A DNA stretch of 25,180 bases from SAR202 cluster bacterium. GTDB taxonomy: Bacteria; Chloroflexota; Dehalococcoidia; Lucifugimonadales; UBA3495. The stretch is taken from the NCBI GenBank assembly GCA_009392095.1, contig VFHF01000143.1:1-25180 (forward strand). Reading direction: 5' to 3'. The first letter of the stretch is position 1. Each line of letters starts with the position of its first letter. The notes under the pieces were generated by a model. That model had not been told where the DNA came from. It saw only the letters and a program-made list of their open reading frames with translations, and did no database searches. This document shows, one piece after another, positions 6,885 through 15,299 of this stretch. A program made the position numbers and the translations under genes.

Positions 6885-7400
6885 TTGGAAACTCTGGTCG
6901 AAACCAGTAAATCGGTGCCGGTCAGCGGCAACATCCTAGTCGATCGAAAAAAGGTCATAGAGTTGGTGGACCAATTGCGTCTGACAATTCCCGAAGAGAT
7001 TCGGTCAGCCGAGGACGTACTGTCCCAGAAGGACCAGATCCTAAACACGGCCCAGAACGACGCCCGCCGGACCAAGTCCGTGGCTGATGACGAACTCCGA
7101 GAGCGGTTGAACTCCAATGAACTGGTCACCCAGGCAGAGACCAGGGCCGCCGAGACGGTCAGGGACGCTGAAGAGCGCATCACCCGGATGCTACAGCAGT
7201 CCGAGGCCGAAGCGCTGTCCCGGAAGACCGAGGCCGACGCCTACGCACTGCGCAGCCTACGGGCGATGGAAGTTGAATTGGGCAAGCTGACAGGATCAGT
7301 CCGGAAGGGCATCGAGGTTCTAGCCGAGCAGGCTTCCAGCCACATGAACACTCGCCGGTACGCCCAGGAAGAGGAAGCTGCCGCAGGTATGCTCACCTAA
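6885..7400 (+). CDS. DivIVA-like coiled-coil protein of the coaD neighbourhood
   Basis: The conservative TTG start gives 171 residues. The sequence shows VPVSGNILVDRKKVIELVDQL (first 40 residues) followed by LTIPEEIRSAEDVL and a long charged, Ala/Glu/Arg-rich helix (about 55-150) predicted to form a coiled coil. This matches the DivIVA-like proteins found downstream of coaD in actinobacteria and Chloroflexota (Mycobacterium Rv2927c type), sometimes mislabelled ATP synthase subunit b. The exact role is unknown; a cell-division or envelope scaffold is plausible. The TTG at 6885 has no ribosome site. In frame upstream lies IDIINIID, which resembles the start of homologues, and an ATC at 6858 placed 7 nt after GGGGAGAGG (6842-6850) may be the true start, giving 180 residues. 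Third gene of rsmD-coaD-this gene, closed by the terminator at 7431. Confidence 0.75.
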   Translation: METLVETSKSVPVSGNILVDRKKVIELVDQLRLTIPEEIRSAEDVLSQKDQILNTAQNDARRTKSVADDELRERLNSNELVTQAETRAAETVRDAEERITRMLQQSEAEALSRKTEADAYALRSLRAMEVELGKLTGSVRKGIEVLAEQASSHMNTRRYAQEEEAAAGMLT

Positions 7401-7430
7401 GCTCCTGGCTTCCCGCACAGCGTATCTAGT

Positions 7431-7486
7431 AAAAAACGCACTGCAGGTTCCTCCTTTTGGAGAGATCAGTCTGCGGTGCGCTTTTT
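7431..7486. terminator. Bidirectional intrinsic terminator between the coaD operon and the Lon-family gene
   Basis: AAAAAA plus CGCACTGCAG (7431-7446) pairs with CTGCGGTGCG plus CTTTTT (7471-7486): a 10-bp GC-rich stem with one G-U pair, extended by A-T pairs beyond a single A-C mismatch. T-runs follow the stem in both directions. The 24-nt loop contains a smaller hairpin (CTCC/GGAG). It serves the plus-strand operon ending at 7400 and the minus-strand gene ending at 7507. Confidence 0.8.
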
Positions 7487-7506
7487 GTTCGATGATTTCG
7501 AAGCCG

Positions 7507-9990
7507 CTAGCTGCCGTTGGAAACCAGACCCTGATAATAGCCGCGCATCGAGTCGTTTAGTTCGCCGAGTCTTTTGGCAATGAGATGATTCACAGTCCCC
7601 TCCGGGAACTTTCCGGCCGCGTCGGCTTCCCCGGCAGCCGTCCCAGTCAGCACCTCCAACCCCTCATCGATCGTCTTGACGGCGTAGATGTGGAACTTGC
7701 CCTCTTTGATGGCATCCACCACGTCTTCCCTGAGCATCAAGTTTTTGACGTTCTGATGCGGGATCATGACTCCCTGACTTCCGGTCAGAGTGGAGGCGGC
7801 CCGGCAAACATCAAACATCCCTTCAACTTTCTGATTGACCCCACCGATGGGTTGAATCTCGCCTTTCTGGTTCACCGACCCGGTGACGGCGATGTCTTGG
7901 CGGACGGGCAACCCCGACAAACTAGAAGAAATGGCGTATATCTCAGTTGAAGAAGCGCTATCGCCGTCAACACCGTCATACGATTGCTCGAAACAGATGC
8001 TGGCCGACAGCGTGAGAGGCCGGTCTTTGCCGAACTTTGCCCCAAGGTAACCGCTCAGGATCAGGATGCCCTTGTCATGGGTACGGCCGCTCATCGAGGC
8101 TTCACGTTCGATGTTGATGAAACCTTCCCGGCCGGCAAAAGTCTCCGCAGTGATCCGGGATGGACGGCCAAAACTGAAGTCCCCAAGGTCGTAGACCGCC
8201 AACCCGTTGATCTGCCCCACCGTTTCATCGGTAACATTCAGCAACAGCGAGCCGTCGGAGATCATCTCCATGAGGCGCTCTTCCACCAGATTCAACCGGT
8301 AGATCTTATCGTCGACGGCCTTTTTAACGTGTATGTGCTGGACAGTCTCCGCGCCGTCTTTGCGGGCCCAGTAATCCGCCTCGATCAGCAGGTCTTTGAT
8401 CTGCCCGAACCTGGTTGAGAGCTTGGTCTGGTCGGAAACCTGCCGGGCGCCGAACTCCAAGACGCGGGCCGCGCCACTGGCCTCGAATGCCAACAGGTTT
8501 TCTTCTTCACAGGTGCGGCAGATGAAGGCACAGTAAGCCATCATGTTCTCTTCGTTGAGGTCAACCCTGTAATCGAACTCCGCTTTGACTTTGAACAGGT
8601 CCCAAAAATCTTCATTGTCCGAAGATGTTAAAAGCCGGTAGATGCTTTCGTCGCCTGTGACGATCACTTTCAGGTCAAGCGGCACTGGTTCGGGCCGGAG
8701 TCCTTGGGGGATGAAGAGCCCGGTCTGCTCGGCGGGGTCTTCCAAGCGCACTTCCTGGTTTCGGATGGCCCTTTTCAGGCCCTCCCAGGCTCCGGGTGCG
8801 GTAAGGACATCGCGAGCGTTCAGAACTAGGTAACCGCCGTTGGCCAGGTGCGCTGCTCCGGGTTTCAACATGCCATGATCGCTGACGTAGGTCCCCATCA
8901 CCGCACGGCGTTCGATTCGGCCGAACAGGTTACCCCAATTTGGATTGGGCTCTACGATGATTGGCAGTTTTTCCACCAAACTGTTATCAACCAGCACGTT
9001 CAACTCAAAGGGCAGGAAGGGGTTCAGACCCAATGCCGCACCAGCTCCCGGCGGCACTCCTGGAGGTAGCGGCGCAGGGCTCTCAGCTTCCTTGAAAATT
9101 CCGATATGATCTAGGACATACTCGCCCAGGTCTGTAAGGAAATGCTGCATCTCTGGGATATCTTGAGAGAGGGCAAGGAGGTCGAACAAGACCTGGTCGA
9201 CCAACTGGTTTCCGGCGCTACGCTCCAGTTCCTGAAGGCGTAGGTTCGAGGCTTTCTCCAGCTCCCTGATCTTTGTCATAGTCTCCTGGGTCTCTTGCAT
9301 CAGACGTGCGCGAACTTCGTCTATAGCTTGTTTCGGTTCAGAATCCAAAGCCTGATACTCCTCTGGAGTCATAGGCCGGCCTTCGGTCATGGGAAAGATG
9401 GTGATACCGTTGGGCGTGAGCTGCACAGCGAAGTTTTCTGCCGCACCGTCTTTTTCCAGACTCGCCATCAATTCCTGGGTCGCTCTGCGATCCGTCTCTT
9501 CGTGACCACGGACTTGGTTCTCGAAACTTTCGCTTCTGAGCGCCTTGGGAACCTCAACTTGAAGTGTCCGCAACGTGGCAGAAAGCTGTTGTCGAAAAAC
9601 TTTTCCGGTACCCCTGGGCAGACAGAGCGACTGGGGCCGGTCTGGGTCCTCGAAGTTGTACACGTAGGCCCAGTCGCTGATGGGCCGGCGTTTCTCCTGG
9701 CTGTCCAGGTCATCGACAATGTTCTGGAGATGGGACTTGACCGCGCTGGTTTTTCCGGTGCCGGTGAGGCCCGTCACGAATAGGTTGTAGCCTGGTTTAT
9801 CCACCTCCAAGCCAAATCGAATCGCGTTTTGTGCCCTGTCCTGCCCGATAAAACGGTCGAGGGGGGCCAACTCGTCAGTGCACAGAAAGTCGAATGACTC
9901 GACGTCGTGGGTCCAGGTGGTCTTGTCCCAATCCACTCTGAATCTGGCTGCCAGTCCTTCTGTGGATTCGCTGGGTTTGCGTCTAGGCAT
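7507..9990 (-). CDS. Lon-family ATP-dependent protease (LonB/COG1067 type)
   Basis: An 827-residue AAA+ protease with the proteolytic domain at the C terminus. From the chosen ATG, Walker A GLTGTGKT is at 74-81. A charged helical region, about 215-265, may be coiled coil. The Walker B segment GGYLVLNARD (386-395) has Asn where an acidic residue is common. The C-terminal Lon protease domain contains GDSAS with catalytic Ser678 and VNQK with Lys721; the 43-residue spacing equals that of Escherichia coli Lon (S679/K722). The early Walker A and missing Lon N-domain put it in the LonB-like COG1067 group rather than LonA. No membrane segment is evident. An upstream TTG at 10026 is possible, but ATG 9990 has GGAGG 5 nt before it. 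It probably degrades misfolded or regulatory proteins. Confidence 0.9.
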   Translation of the reverse strand: MPRRKPSESTEGLAARFRVDWDKTTWTHDVESFDFLCTDELAPLDRFIGQDRAQNAIRFGLEVDKPGYNLFVTGLTGTGKTSAVKSHLQNIVDDLDSQEKRRPISDWAYVYNFEDPDRPQSLCLPRGTGKVFRQQLSATLRTLQVEVPKALRSESFENQVRGHEETDRRATQELMASLEKDGAAENFAVQLTPNGITIFPMTEGRPMTPEEYQALDSEPKQAIDEVRARLMQETQETMTKIRELEKASNLRLQELERSAGNQLVDQVLFDLLALSQDIPEMQHFLTDLGEYVLDHIGIFKEAESPAPLPPGVPPGAGAALGLNPFLPFELNVLVDNSLVEKLPIIVEPNPNWGNLFGRIERRAVMGTYVSDHGMLKPGAAHLANGGYLVLNARDVLTAPGAWEGLKRAIRNQEVRLEDPAEQTGLFIPQGLRPEPVPLDLKVIVTGDESIYRLLTSSDNEDFWDLFKVKAEFDYRVDLNEENMMAYCAFICRTCEEENLLAFEASGAARVLEFGARQVSDQTKLSTRFGQIKDLLIEADYWARKDGAETVQHIHVKKAVDDKIYRLNLVEERLMEMISDGSLLLNVTDETVGQINGLAVYDLGDFSFGRPSRITAETFAGREGFINIEREASMSGRTHDKGILILSGYLGAKFGKDRPLTLSASICFEQSYDGVDGDSASSTEIYAISSSLSGLPVRQDIAVTGSVNQKGEIQPIGGVNQKVEGMFDVCRAASTLTGSQGVMIPHQNVKNLMLREDVVDAIKEGKFHIYAVKTIDEGLEVLTGTAAGEADAAGKFPEGTVNHLIAKRLGELNDSMRGYYQGLVSNGS

Positions 9991-10267
9991 CAAGTCCTCC
10001 GGGGAACGCTGGAGAGATGAATCCAATATTCATGACCCTGAGGGCATTATTATACATTTCAGGCTGATCAGGGCATAAAACCAAGAACACCACCAGAACC
10101 CAACTGGCGGACCGGCTGATTCGCTCTAAAATTTCAGATAATGTCCAATATCATCGTTCTTGCTGATTCGGATTTTTTATGTCCACCCAAGTTCAAGTTA
10201 GGCGATATTAGGCCGTCCATGGACATAACCTGACATCGGGCTAGTCACGAACCACGCGTGACTCGGG
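9991..10267. other. Divergent intergenic region between the Lon-family gene and the bifunctional nuclease gene
   Basis: No gene is recognised. On the minus strand a TATAAT (10054-10049) lies about 60 nt upstream of the protease ATG but has no good -35 box. The plus-strand promoter of the nuclease gene begins at 10268. No heat-shock CIRCE repeat was seen in front of the protease gene. Confidence 0.5.
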
Positions 10268-10297
10268 TTGACACGCAAATTGCGCTAGGTCTACAAT
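10268..10297 (+). promoter_or_regulatory. Sigma70-type promoter of the bifunctional nuclease gene
   Basis: TTGACA (10268-10273), an 18-nt spacer and TACAAT (10292-10297) give a near-consensus promoter. Transcription would start near 10304, so the open frame extending back to a GTG at 10258 cannot be fully translated from it; this supports the ATG at 10339. Confidence 0.65.
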
Positions 10298-10338
10298 TTT
10301 GCCAGAGCAACGGACGATTTTCGGAGGCCACCAACTGC

Positions 10339-10902
10339 ATGCTCGAGATGACCGTAGATAGCATTCGGGTCAGCCCCATGAACTACCAGCGCGTAGTGAT
10401 CCTCAAAGAGAAGGAATCTGACCGGTATCTTCCTATTTGGATCGGCCCAGCGGAAGCCGACGCCATCGCGGTGAAGCTCCAGGACCTGAGCGTCCCGCGG
10501 CCGCTGACCCACGACCTGCTGGGAACGATCATCGACTCCCTGGGTGGCACCATAGACCACATCTTGGTGAGCGACCTCAACAACGACACTTTCTTCGCCA
10601 AAATCACCATCCAGTCCAACGGGGAATCCAAGGAGATCGATTGCCGGCCCAGCGACGCAGTTGCCTTGGCCGTGAGGGCGAAAGTGCCGATCTACGCCAA
10701 CGAAGAGGTTTTGGACAAGGCGGGAATCCACCTGGATAAGGAAACCGGCAAGCCTCTGGGACAGGAAACAGCAAGCGATGGCTCTCTTTTAGAACCGCAG
10801 GCTGAGGTGAAGCCGGAAGAACTGAAGAGCATGTCTGCATTCACCGACTTCATCGACTCCCTGGACCTAGAGGACTTCGGCAAGCAGTCAGGCGCCCGTT
10901 GA
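10339..10902 (+). CDS. Bifunctional nuclease domain (BFN/DUF151) protein
   Basis: A 187-residue protein whose first 135 residues are a BFN/DUF151 domain. Landmarks are MTVDSIRVSPMNYQRVVILKE (4-24), LPIWIGPAEADAIA, PLTHDLLGTIIDSLGG and IDCRPSDAVALAVRAKVPIY. The remaining 50 residues are an acidic linker and tail. Family members are described as having DNase and RNase activity in some organisms, but the bacterial role is poorly defined. The frame is open upstream to a GTG at 10258, but the promoter at 10268-10297 lies inside that extension and GGAGG at 10323-10327 precedes ATG 10339 by 11 nt, so the shorter start is preferred. It forms a single-gene unit ending at the terminator at 10930. Confidence 0.88.
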   Translation: MLEMTVDSIRVSPMNYQRVVILKEKESDRYLPIWIGPAEADAIAVKLQDLSVPRPLTHDLLGTIIDSLGGTIDHILVSDLNNDTFFAKITIQSNGESKEIDCRPSDAVALAVRAKVPIYANEEVLDKAGIHLDKETGKPLGQETASDGSLLEPQAEVKPEELKSMSAFTDFIDSLDLEDFGKQSGAR

Positions 10903-10929
10903 AGGCCTTAGGAAAATGAGGATAAACAG

Positions 10930-10963
10930 ACAGCCCTGTCGCCAGATTGACGGGGCTGTTTTT
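10930..10963 (+). terminator. Intrinsic terminator after the bifunctional nuclease gene
   Basis: ACAGCCCTGTC (10930-10940) and GACGGGGCTGT (10949-10959) form an 11-bp stem with one G-U pair and an 8-nt loop, followed by a run of T residues to 10963. Confidence 0.85.
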
Positions 10964-11002
10964 CGTTGAGAAGGCCAACGAATTTCGTAAATTCAAAGCT
11001 AA

Positions 11003-11031
11003 TTGACTTTTACAATACCCGGTGATAACAT
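11003..11031 (+). promoter_or_regulatory. Promoter of the ATP synthase operon
   Basis: TTGACT (11003-11008), a 17-nt spacer and TAACAT (11026-11031) precede atpZ/I. A start near 11038 leaves a short leader containing GGCGGAG before the ATG at 11053. The terminator just upstream isolates the operon from the nuclease gene. Confidence 0.6.
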
Positions 11032-11052
11032 CCAAATCGCTCTGGCGGAGAC

Positions 11053-11295
11053 ATGAATCTGATGGTCCTGGCCCTACGCCTAACCGGGCTCGGATGGTAC
11101 GTCGCCATCTGTATCGTGGTTGGGGTTGTAGGAGGCCTTGGTTTAGATAAGTTGGCCGGCACCGTACCCTTATTCACATTGCTGGGTACGGTACTGGGCA
11201 GCATCGTCGCGTTTTGGGGTCTCTACAAGATGATTCAGCCTGTCCTCTCCGGAACGAAAAGCGGCGGATCCACTGATAGTCGAGGAGAACAATAG
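11053..11295 (+). CDS. AtpZ/AtpI-family ATP synthase accessory membrane protein
   Basis: An 80-residue protein with two predicted membrane helices (about 10-32 and 38-60) joined by a short GLDKLAG turn, and a polar tail. Size, topology and position as the first gene of the atp operon match the AtpZ/AtpI group, which assists assembly of the c-ring or, in some bacteria, forms a Mg/Ca channel with AtpI. The GxxxG-rich first helix (VGVVGGLGLDKLAGT) is typical of AtpZ. Its TAG stop overlaps the atpB GTG start by one base (TAGTG), so translation is coupled. It is too short to distinguish AtpZ from AtpI with certainty, hence no symbol. Confidence 0.8.
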   Translation: MNLMVLALRLTGLGWYVAICIVVGVVGGLGLDKLAGTVPLFTLLGTVLGSIVAFWGLYKMIQPVLSGTKSGGSTDSRGEQ

Positions 11296-12287
11296 TGCCG
11301 ACTGGCGCATTGGGGAAAAAATTACTCCTGTTCACAGGAATAGGTTTGGTTTTTCTGCTGCTGGCTGGTTTCGTCTTCGGTGCTGTTGGTTCGGCCATGT
11401 TGGGCACCGACCAGTTTCTAGATAAGCCAGAGATTCACCTCCCTCCCCAACCCATTTTCCCCTCCTCCACCCGCGATGAACACCTCGGACTGGTGCATGT
11501 GGAAGGTGAATCAAGCGGAAAATCCGGTGAGGCGGCCGAAGGCAAGGGAGAAGGCCACTTCTCACCTCTCGGGGCCACCGAGTTTGCGGTAACCAACACA
11601 CTCCTCTCTTCCTGGTTTACCACCATCGTTTTGATTCTTATATTCGTCACGGCTGCCCGCAGGCGCTCGGTGATCCCGGGAAGATTCCAAGGATTCGTCG
11701 AGTCGATGATAGAGGGTGTCTTGGGATTCTCCGCCGCTGTACTAGGGGCTGAGATGGCCCGCCGTACTTTCCCGATCGTTGCAACGATCTTTTTCTTCGT
11801 ACTGTTCAATGCCTGGCTTGCATTACTTCCCTTCTATCAATTCCTGGGCTTCACCGTGGACGGTGAGATTAAAGCCCATCTGATACGCTCCGCGGGCACC
11901 GACATCAACATGCCGCTGGCTCTGGCGTTAGTGTCATTTGTATTCGTAGAATATTGGGGCTTCCGAGCGGGCAGCTTCGGTTACTTGAAGAAATTCTTCC
12001 AATTGGGCAAATTATTCCGCGGCAAACCCGCTGGGCTGATTGACGCCTTCGTAGGGTTTTTAGAGCTAACCAGTGAATTCGTCCGCGTGATCAGCTTTAC
12101 TTTCCGGTTGTTTGGCAACATGACGGCGGGCGAGATTCTGGTGGTAATGATCACATTCCTGGTACCGTTCGTTGCAACTCAATTTGTCTTCGGCCTTGAA
12201 TTGCTTGTAGGTTTGATTCAAGCGGTCATCTTCGCCGGGCTGACCGTAGTATTCCTGTCGGTGGCCACGACCCACGATGAGCACTAA
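11295..12287 (+). CDS. atpB: F0F1 ATP synthase subunit a
   Basis: The 330-residue membrane stator subunit that forms the proton half-channels against the c-ring. The essential arginine is R271 in SFTFRLFGNMTAGE. FFFVLFNAWLALLPF (166-180) is the conserved helix before it, and ELLVGLIQAVIFAGL (302-316) is the last helix. The N terminus has a hydrophobic helix at about 9-33, then a long hydrophilic segment (38-100) rich in Gly, Glu, Lys and Ser before the next helix near 107-121, longer than in Escherichia coli. The start is GTG, overlapping the atpZ/I stop; GAGGAG lies 9 nt upstream. A 95-nt gap with its own ribosome site separates it from atpE. Confidence 0.95.
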   Translation: MPTGALGKKLLLFTGIGLVFLLLAGFVFGAVGSAMLGTDQFLDKPEIHLPPQPIFPSSTRDEHLGLVHVEGESSGKSGEAAEGKGEGHFSPLGATEFAVTNTLLSSWFTTIVLILIFVTAARRRSVIPGRFQGFVESMIEGVLGFSAAVLGAEMARRTFPIVATIFFFVLFNAWLALLPFYQFLGFTVDGEIKAHLIRSAGTDINMPLALALVSFVFVEYWGFRAGSFGYLKKFFQLGKLFRGKPAGLIDAFVGFLELTSEFVRVISFTFRLFGNMTAGEILVVMITFLVPFVATQFVFGLELLVGLIQAVIFAGLTVVFLSVATTHDEH

Positions 12288-12382
12288 ATAACAATACTCA
12301 CATAGATAGCCAAATTTCCGGTCCGCAAATGGGCGGCCGAATCTCGAATAAACAATTTTAAAAGGTTAAGAGGAGAACGGTG

Positions 12383-12652
12383 ATGGACTTAGTTCTGTTG
12401 CAAATAACTGATGAGGCACTGAAATTTAGCGAACTTGGCAAATTCATCGGGGCCGGCATTGCCATCGGTCTCGGTGTGATTGGCCCTGGCATCGGCATCG
12501 GCATTCTGGGCTCAGGAGCTATGGGCGCCATCGGAAGGAATCCCGAAGCAGCGGCCGCGATACAGACTAACATGATCCTGGCCATCGCCTTCGCCGAGGC
12601 GTTGGGGATTTACGCCCTGATCACGGCGGTGATCCTGCTCTTCGTGGTCTAG
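12383..12652 (+). CDS. atpE: F0F1 ATP synthase subunit c
   Basis: The 89-residue c-ring subunit has two membrane helices joined by the polar RNP loop (R52-N53-P54). The first helix is glycine-rich (GPGIGIGILGSG, 34-45). The ion-binding carboxylate is E72 in AIAFAEALGIYALI. The residue after E72 is Ala, and the first helix lacks the Gln or Glu of sodium-binding c subunits, so proton coupling is expected (inference from motif). The ATG at 12383 is preceded by AGGAG with 7-nt spacing; a GTG sits immediately before it and is less likely. Its TAG is one nucleotide from the atpF ATG. Confidence 0.95.
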   Translation: MDLVLLQITDEALKFSELGKFIGAGIAIGLGVIGPGIGIGILGSGAMGAIGRNPEAAAAIQTNMILAIAFAEALGIYALITAVILLFVV

Positions 12653-12653
12653 C

Positions 12654-13169
12654 ATGTTACTGCTAGGAGTAACCGAACTAGGGATAAATCTACCAAGCTT
12701 AGTCGCTTACTTAGTCAACTTCATCCTCCTGCTGGGAATCCTTGGCTTCTTCGCCTACAAGCCCCTGATGCGGATGCTGGATGAACGGACGGAGCGTATC
12801 CGGGAGAGCCTGGAGGCCGCCGACCGGGCGCGTGAGGAAGCTGCGTCTGCCCAGGAGGCCATCCAGGAGCAGATAGACGAGGCCCGGCGTGAAGGTCAAC
12901 GCATCATGGATCAAACACGGGAAGCGGCGGAGCGGTTCCGGACCGAAGAGATGGACAAGGCACGCCAGGAGGCTGAAGCCTTCGTGGAACGGGCAAAAGC
13001 GGACATCGCACGGGAGCGGGACACCGCCCTTCAAGAGGTCCGGGCCAGTTTTGGCGACCTTGCCATAACCGCGGCAGAACGGGTCATCCGCAGTTCTCTG
13101 GACCGCACGGCCCATGAGAGCCTGATCAACCAGGTATTAGAAGAAGGCGAATCCCTGAGAAGGGGCTAA
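12654..13169 (+). CDS. atpF: F0F1 ATP synthase subunit b
   Basis: The 171-residue peripheral stalk subunit has one N-terminal membrane helix (about 13-37: LPSLVAYLVNFILLLGILGFFAY region) followed by a long charged helix, about 45-165, rich in Glu, Arg and Ala, which dimerises as a right-handed coiled coil and contacts delta and alpha. The KPLMRMLDERTERI sequence after the membrane helix is typical of the family. It starts one nucleotide after the atpE stop. Only one b-type gene is present, so the stalk is presumably a homodimer. Confidence 0.94.
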   Translation: MLLLGVTELGINLPSLVAYLVNFILLLGILGFFAYKPLMRMLDERTERIRESLEAADRAREEAASAQEAIQEQIDEARREGQRIMDQTREAAERFRTEEMDKARQEAEAFVERAKADIARERDTALQEVRASFGDLAITAAERVIRSSLDRTAHESLINQVLEEGESLRRG

Positions 13170-13176
13170 AGGACCC

Positions 13177-13725
13177 ATGGCCCAACAGCTCTCAGGAAAA
13201 CGGTACGCACAGGCCATCTTCGACTTGGCGCAGGAGAACAACCAGGTTGAACAATGGGGCGAGGACTTGGCAGTGGTGGCCGAGGCGTTTGAAGACGCCG
13301 ACTTCGCCGCTCTCATGAAACACGCCGACATGTCCAACGTTGCCAAGCTGGCCGCCACCGCAACGGTGCTGGCCGGGGTCAATGCCATGGTACGCAACCT
13401 GGTTGACCTGTTGGTCTCCAAGAACTCAGTCGACTCAATAGTTGGTGTATATACCGGTTATATCGAATTACTCGACAACCACCTGGGGCGGCAACGGGTT
13501 GAAGTCACTACCGCGGTGCCACTGGAAAGCGCCGAAGCCGACCGTATCAACAGTTTCGTGGCCGGACTGGTCCGCCGCGAAGTCGTTCTGACCACAAATG
13601 TCGATGAGTCAATCATCGGCGGCCTGGTAATTCAGATCGGTGACCGGCTGCTGGACGGCAGCACCAAAGCCCGGTTGGACGGGCTGCGAAACCGCTTGTA
13701 CACGGAGATTGCCGCCTCGGCTTAG
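13177..13725 (+). CDS. atpH: F0F1 ATP synthase subunit delta
   Basis: The 182-residue OSCP/delta subunit links the b dimer to the top of the alpha/beta hexamer. It starts AQQLSGKRYAQAIFDLAQE, the conserved N-terminal helix of the family, and ends with IIGGLVIQIGDRLLDGSTKARLDGLRNRL, the C-terminal signature. Length is standard. It lies 7 nt after atpF, and an AAAGGA ribosome site overlaps the atpF stop region. Confidence 0.94.
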   Translation: MAQQLSGKRYAQAIFDLAQENNQVEQWGEDLAVVAEAFEDADFAALMKHADMSNVAKLAATATVLAGVNAMVRNLVDLLVSKNSVDSIVGVYTGYIELLDNHLGRQRVEVTTAVPLESAEADRINSFVAGLVRREVVLTTNVDESIIGGLVIQIGDRLLDGSTKARLDGLRNRLYTEIAASA

Positions 13726-13762
13726 CAATCTCTTTTAATCGTTAGAGTAAGGAGTACCTCTG

Positions 13763-15274
13763 ATGGCTACCAGAGGACAGGACATAGTTTCGCTTATAAA
13801 GCGTCAGATCGAAGAATTTGGCGGAGATTTGACTTTGGTGGATGTGGGCACGGTGGTCCAAGTGGGCGACGGTGTTGCCAGCATCCAAGGCCTGCAGGGC
13901 GTCCGATCCAACGAATTATTGGATTTCGGGGATGACGTTCTCGGTCTGGCCTTGAACTTGGAATCCGACATCGTCGGCGCAGCCATTCTGGGCGACCCCA
14001 ACTCGGTGAAAGAGGGCCAACGGGTCCAGTCCACCGGCAGGATTATCGAGGTCCCTGTGGGCGATGCGCTCATCGGCCGCGTGGTTGACCCCTTAGGGCG
14101 TCCTCTGGACGGCAAGGGTCCAGTGGCGACTACCGGCACCCGCTCAGTTGAGAAAGTAGCCCCCAACGTGGTGTCCCGCCAGTCCGTTGACCAGCCCGTA
14201 CAGACCGGCATCAAAGCCGTTGACTCAATGATTCCCATCGGCCGCGGGCAACGGGAACTGATCATCGGCGACCGTTCCACCGGCAAAACCGCCATCGCCC
14301 TGGATACCATCATCAATCAGAAGGGCGGCGACCTGATCTGCATCTATGTGGCCGTCGGCCAGAAACAGGGGAAAGTGGCCCAGGTTGTGGGTTCCCTCGA
14401 CGCTGCTGGGGCCATGGAACACACCATCGTCGTTACCGCCGGAGCATCCGACTCCGCGCCCATTCAGTACATAGCGCCTTACGCCGGCTGCGCCATGGCT
14501 GAAGAGTTCATGGACCAGGGCAAAGACGTCCTTATCGTCTACGACGACCTGACCAAGCATGCCTGGGCCTACCGCCAAATGTCGCTACTTCTACGCCGGC
14601 CGGCCGGCCGTGAAGCCTACCCCGGAGACATTTTCTACCTCCACAGCCGCTTGTTGGAGCGGTCTGCCCGGCTGGATGAAGCCAACGGTGGTGGTTCCAT
14701 CACTGCTCTGCCGATCATTGAAACTCAGGCGGGTGACGTTTCGGCGTACATCCCAACCAACGTGATATCGATCACCGACGGCCAGATTTACCTCGAGCCC
14801 GAGTTGTTCAACTCCGGCATACGCCCTGCAGTGAACGTGGGATTGTCCGTTTCCCGCGTGGGTGGCGCGGCCCAGACCAGGGCCATCCGCAAGGTTGCCG
14901 GTCAGCTCCGGTTGGCTTTGGCCCAGTACCGGGAATTGGCCACCTTCGCCCAATTCGGCACAGCCGACCTAGACGCAGCCACCAGAGCCCAGTTGGCCCA
15001 GGGCCAATTGGCCACCGAAGTGCTGAAACAGGCACAGTACGTGCCGCTATCCCTGGCAGATGAAGTGGTAGTCTTGTTCGCAGTCAACGAAGGCCTTATG
15101 GAAGATGTTGAGATCGAGAAAGTGGGGGCGTTCCAGGACCAGCTCTTGCGTTATGTCGGCGGGTCCCACCCCGACATTCTGGCCGCCATCACTGAGTCTA
15201 GGGACATCTCCGACGAGGTGTCGGCCAACCTGACCAAGGCGATCAACGATTTCAAACCGACTTTTACCGGTTAA
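13763..15274 (+). CDS. atpA: F0F1 ATP synthase subunit alpha
   Basis: The 503-residue non-catalytic nucleotide-binding subunit of F1. It has an N-terminal beta-barrel (about 25-95), Walker A GDRSTGKT at 169-176, VLIVYDDLTKHAWAYR (256-271), and the arginine finger R365 in LSVSRVGGAAQ, which completes the catalytic site of beta. The C-terminal helical bundle runs from about 380. An AAGGAG ribosome site precedes the ATG by about 10 nt. Length and motifs are standard. Confidence 0.97.
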   Translation: MATRGQDIVSLIKRQIEEFGGDLTLVDVGTVVQVGDGVASIQGLQGVRSNELLDFGDDVLGLALNLESDIVGAAILGDPNSVKEGQRVQSTGRIIEVPVGDALIGRVVDPLGRPLDGKGPVATTGTRSVEKVAPNVVSRQSVDQPVQTGIKAVDSMIPIGRGQRELIIGDRSTGKTAIALDTIINQKGGDLICIYVAVGQKQGKVAQVVGSLDAAGAMEHTIVVTAGASDSAPIQYIAPYAGCAMAEEFMDQGKDVLIVYDDLTKHAWAYRQMSLLLRRPAGREAYPGDIFYLHSRLLERSARLDEANGGGSITALPIIETQAGDVSAYIPTNVISITDGQIYLEPELFNSGIRPAVNVGLSVSRVGGAAQTRAIRKVAGQLRLALAQYRELATFAQFGTADLDAATRAQLAQGQLATEVLKQAQYVPLSLADEVVVLFAVNEGLMEDVEIEKVGAFQDQLLRYVGGSHPDILAAITESRDISDEVSANLTKAINDFKPTFTG

Positions 15275-15299
15275 CCCGACCTGGATGATGACTAGATAG

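Noticed and set aside
9295..9783. Plus-strand open frame of 162 codons opposite the Lon-family protease.
   Set aside because: Antisense to a clearly conserved protease region; no independent coding evidence.
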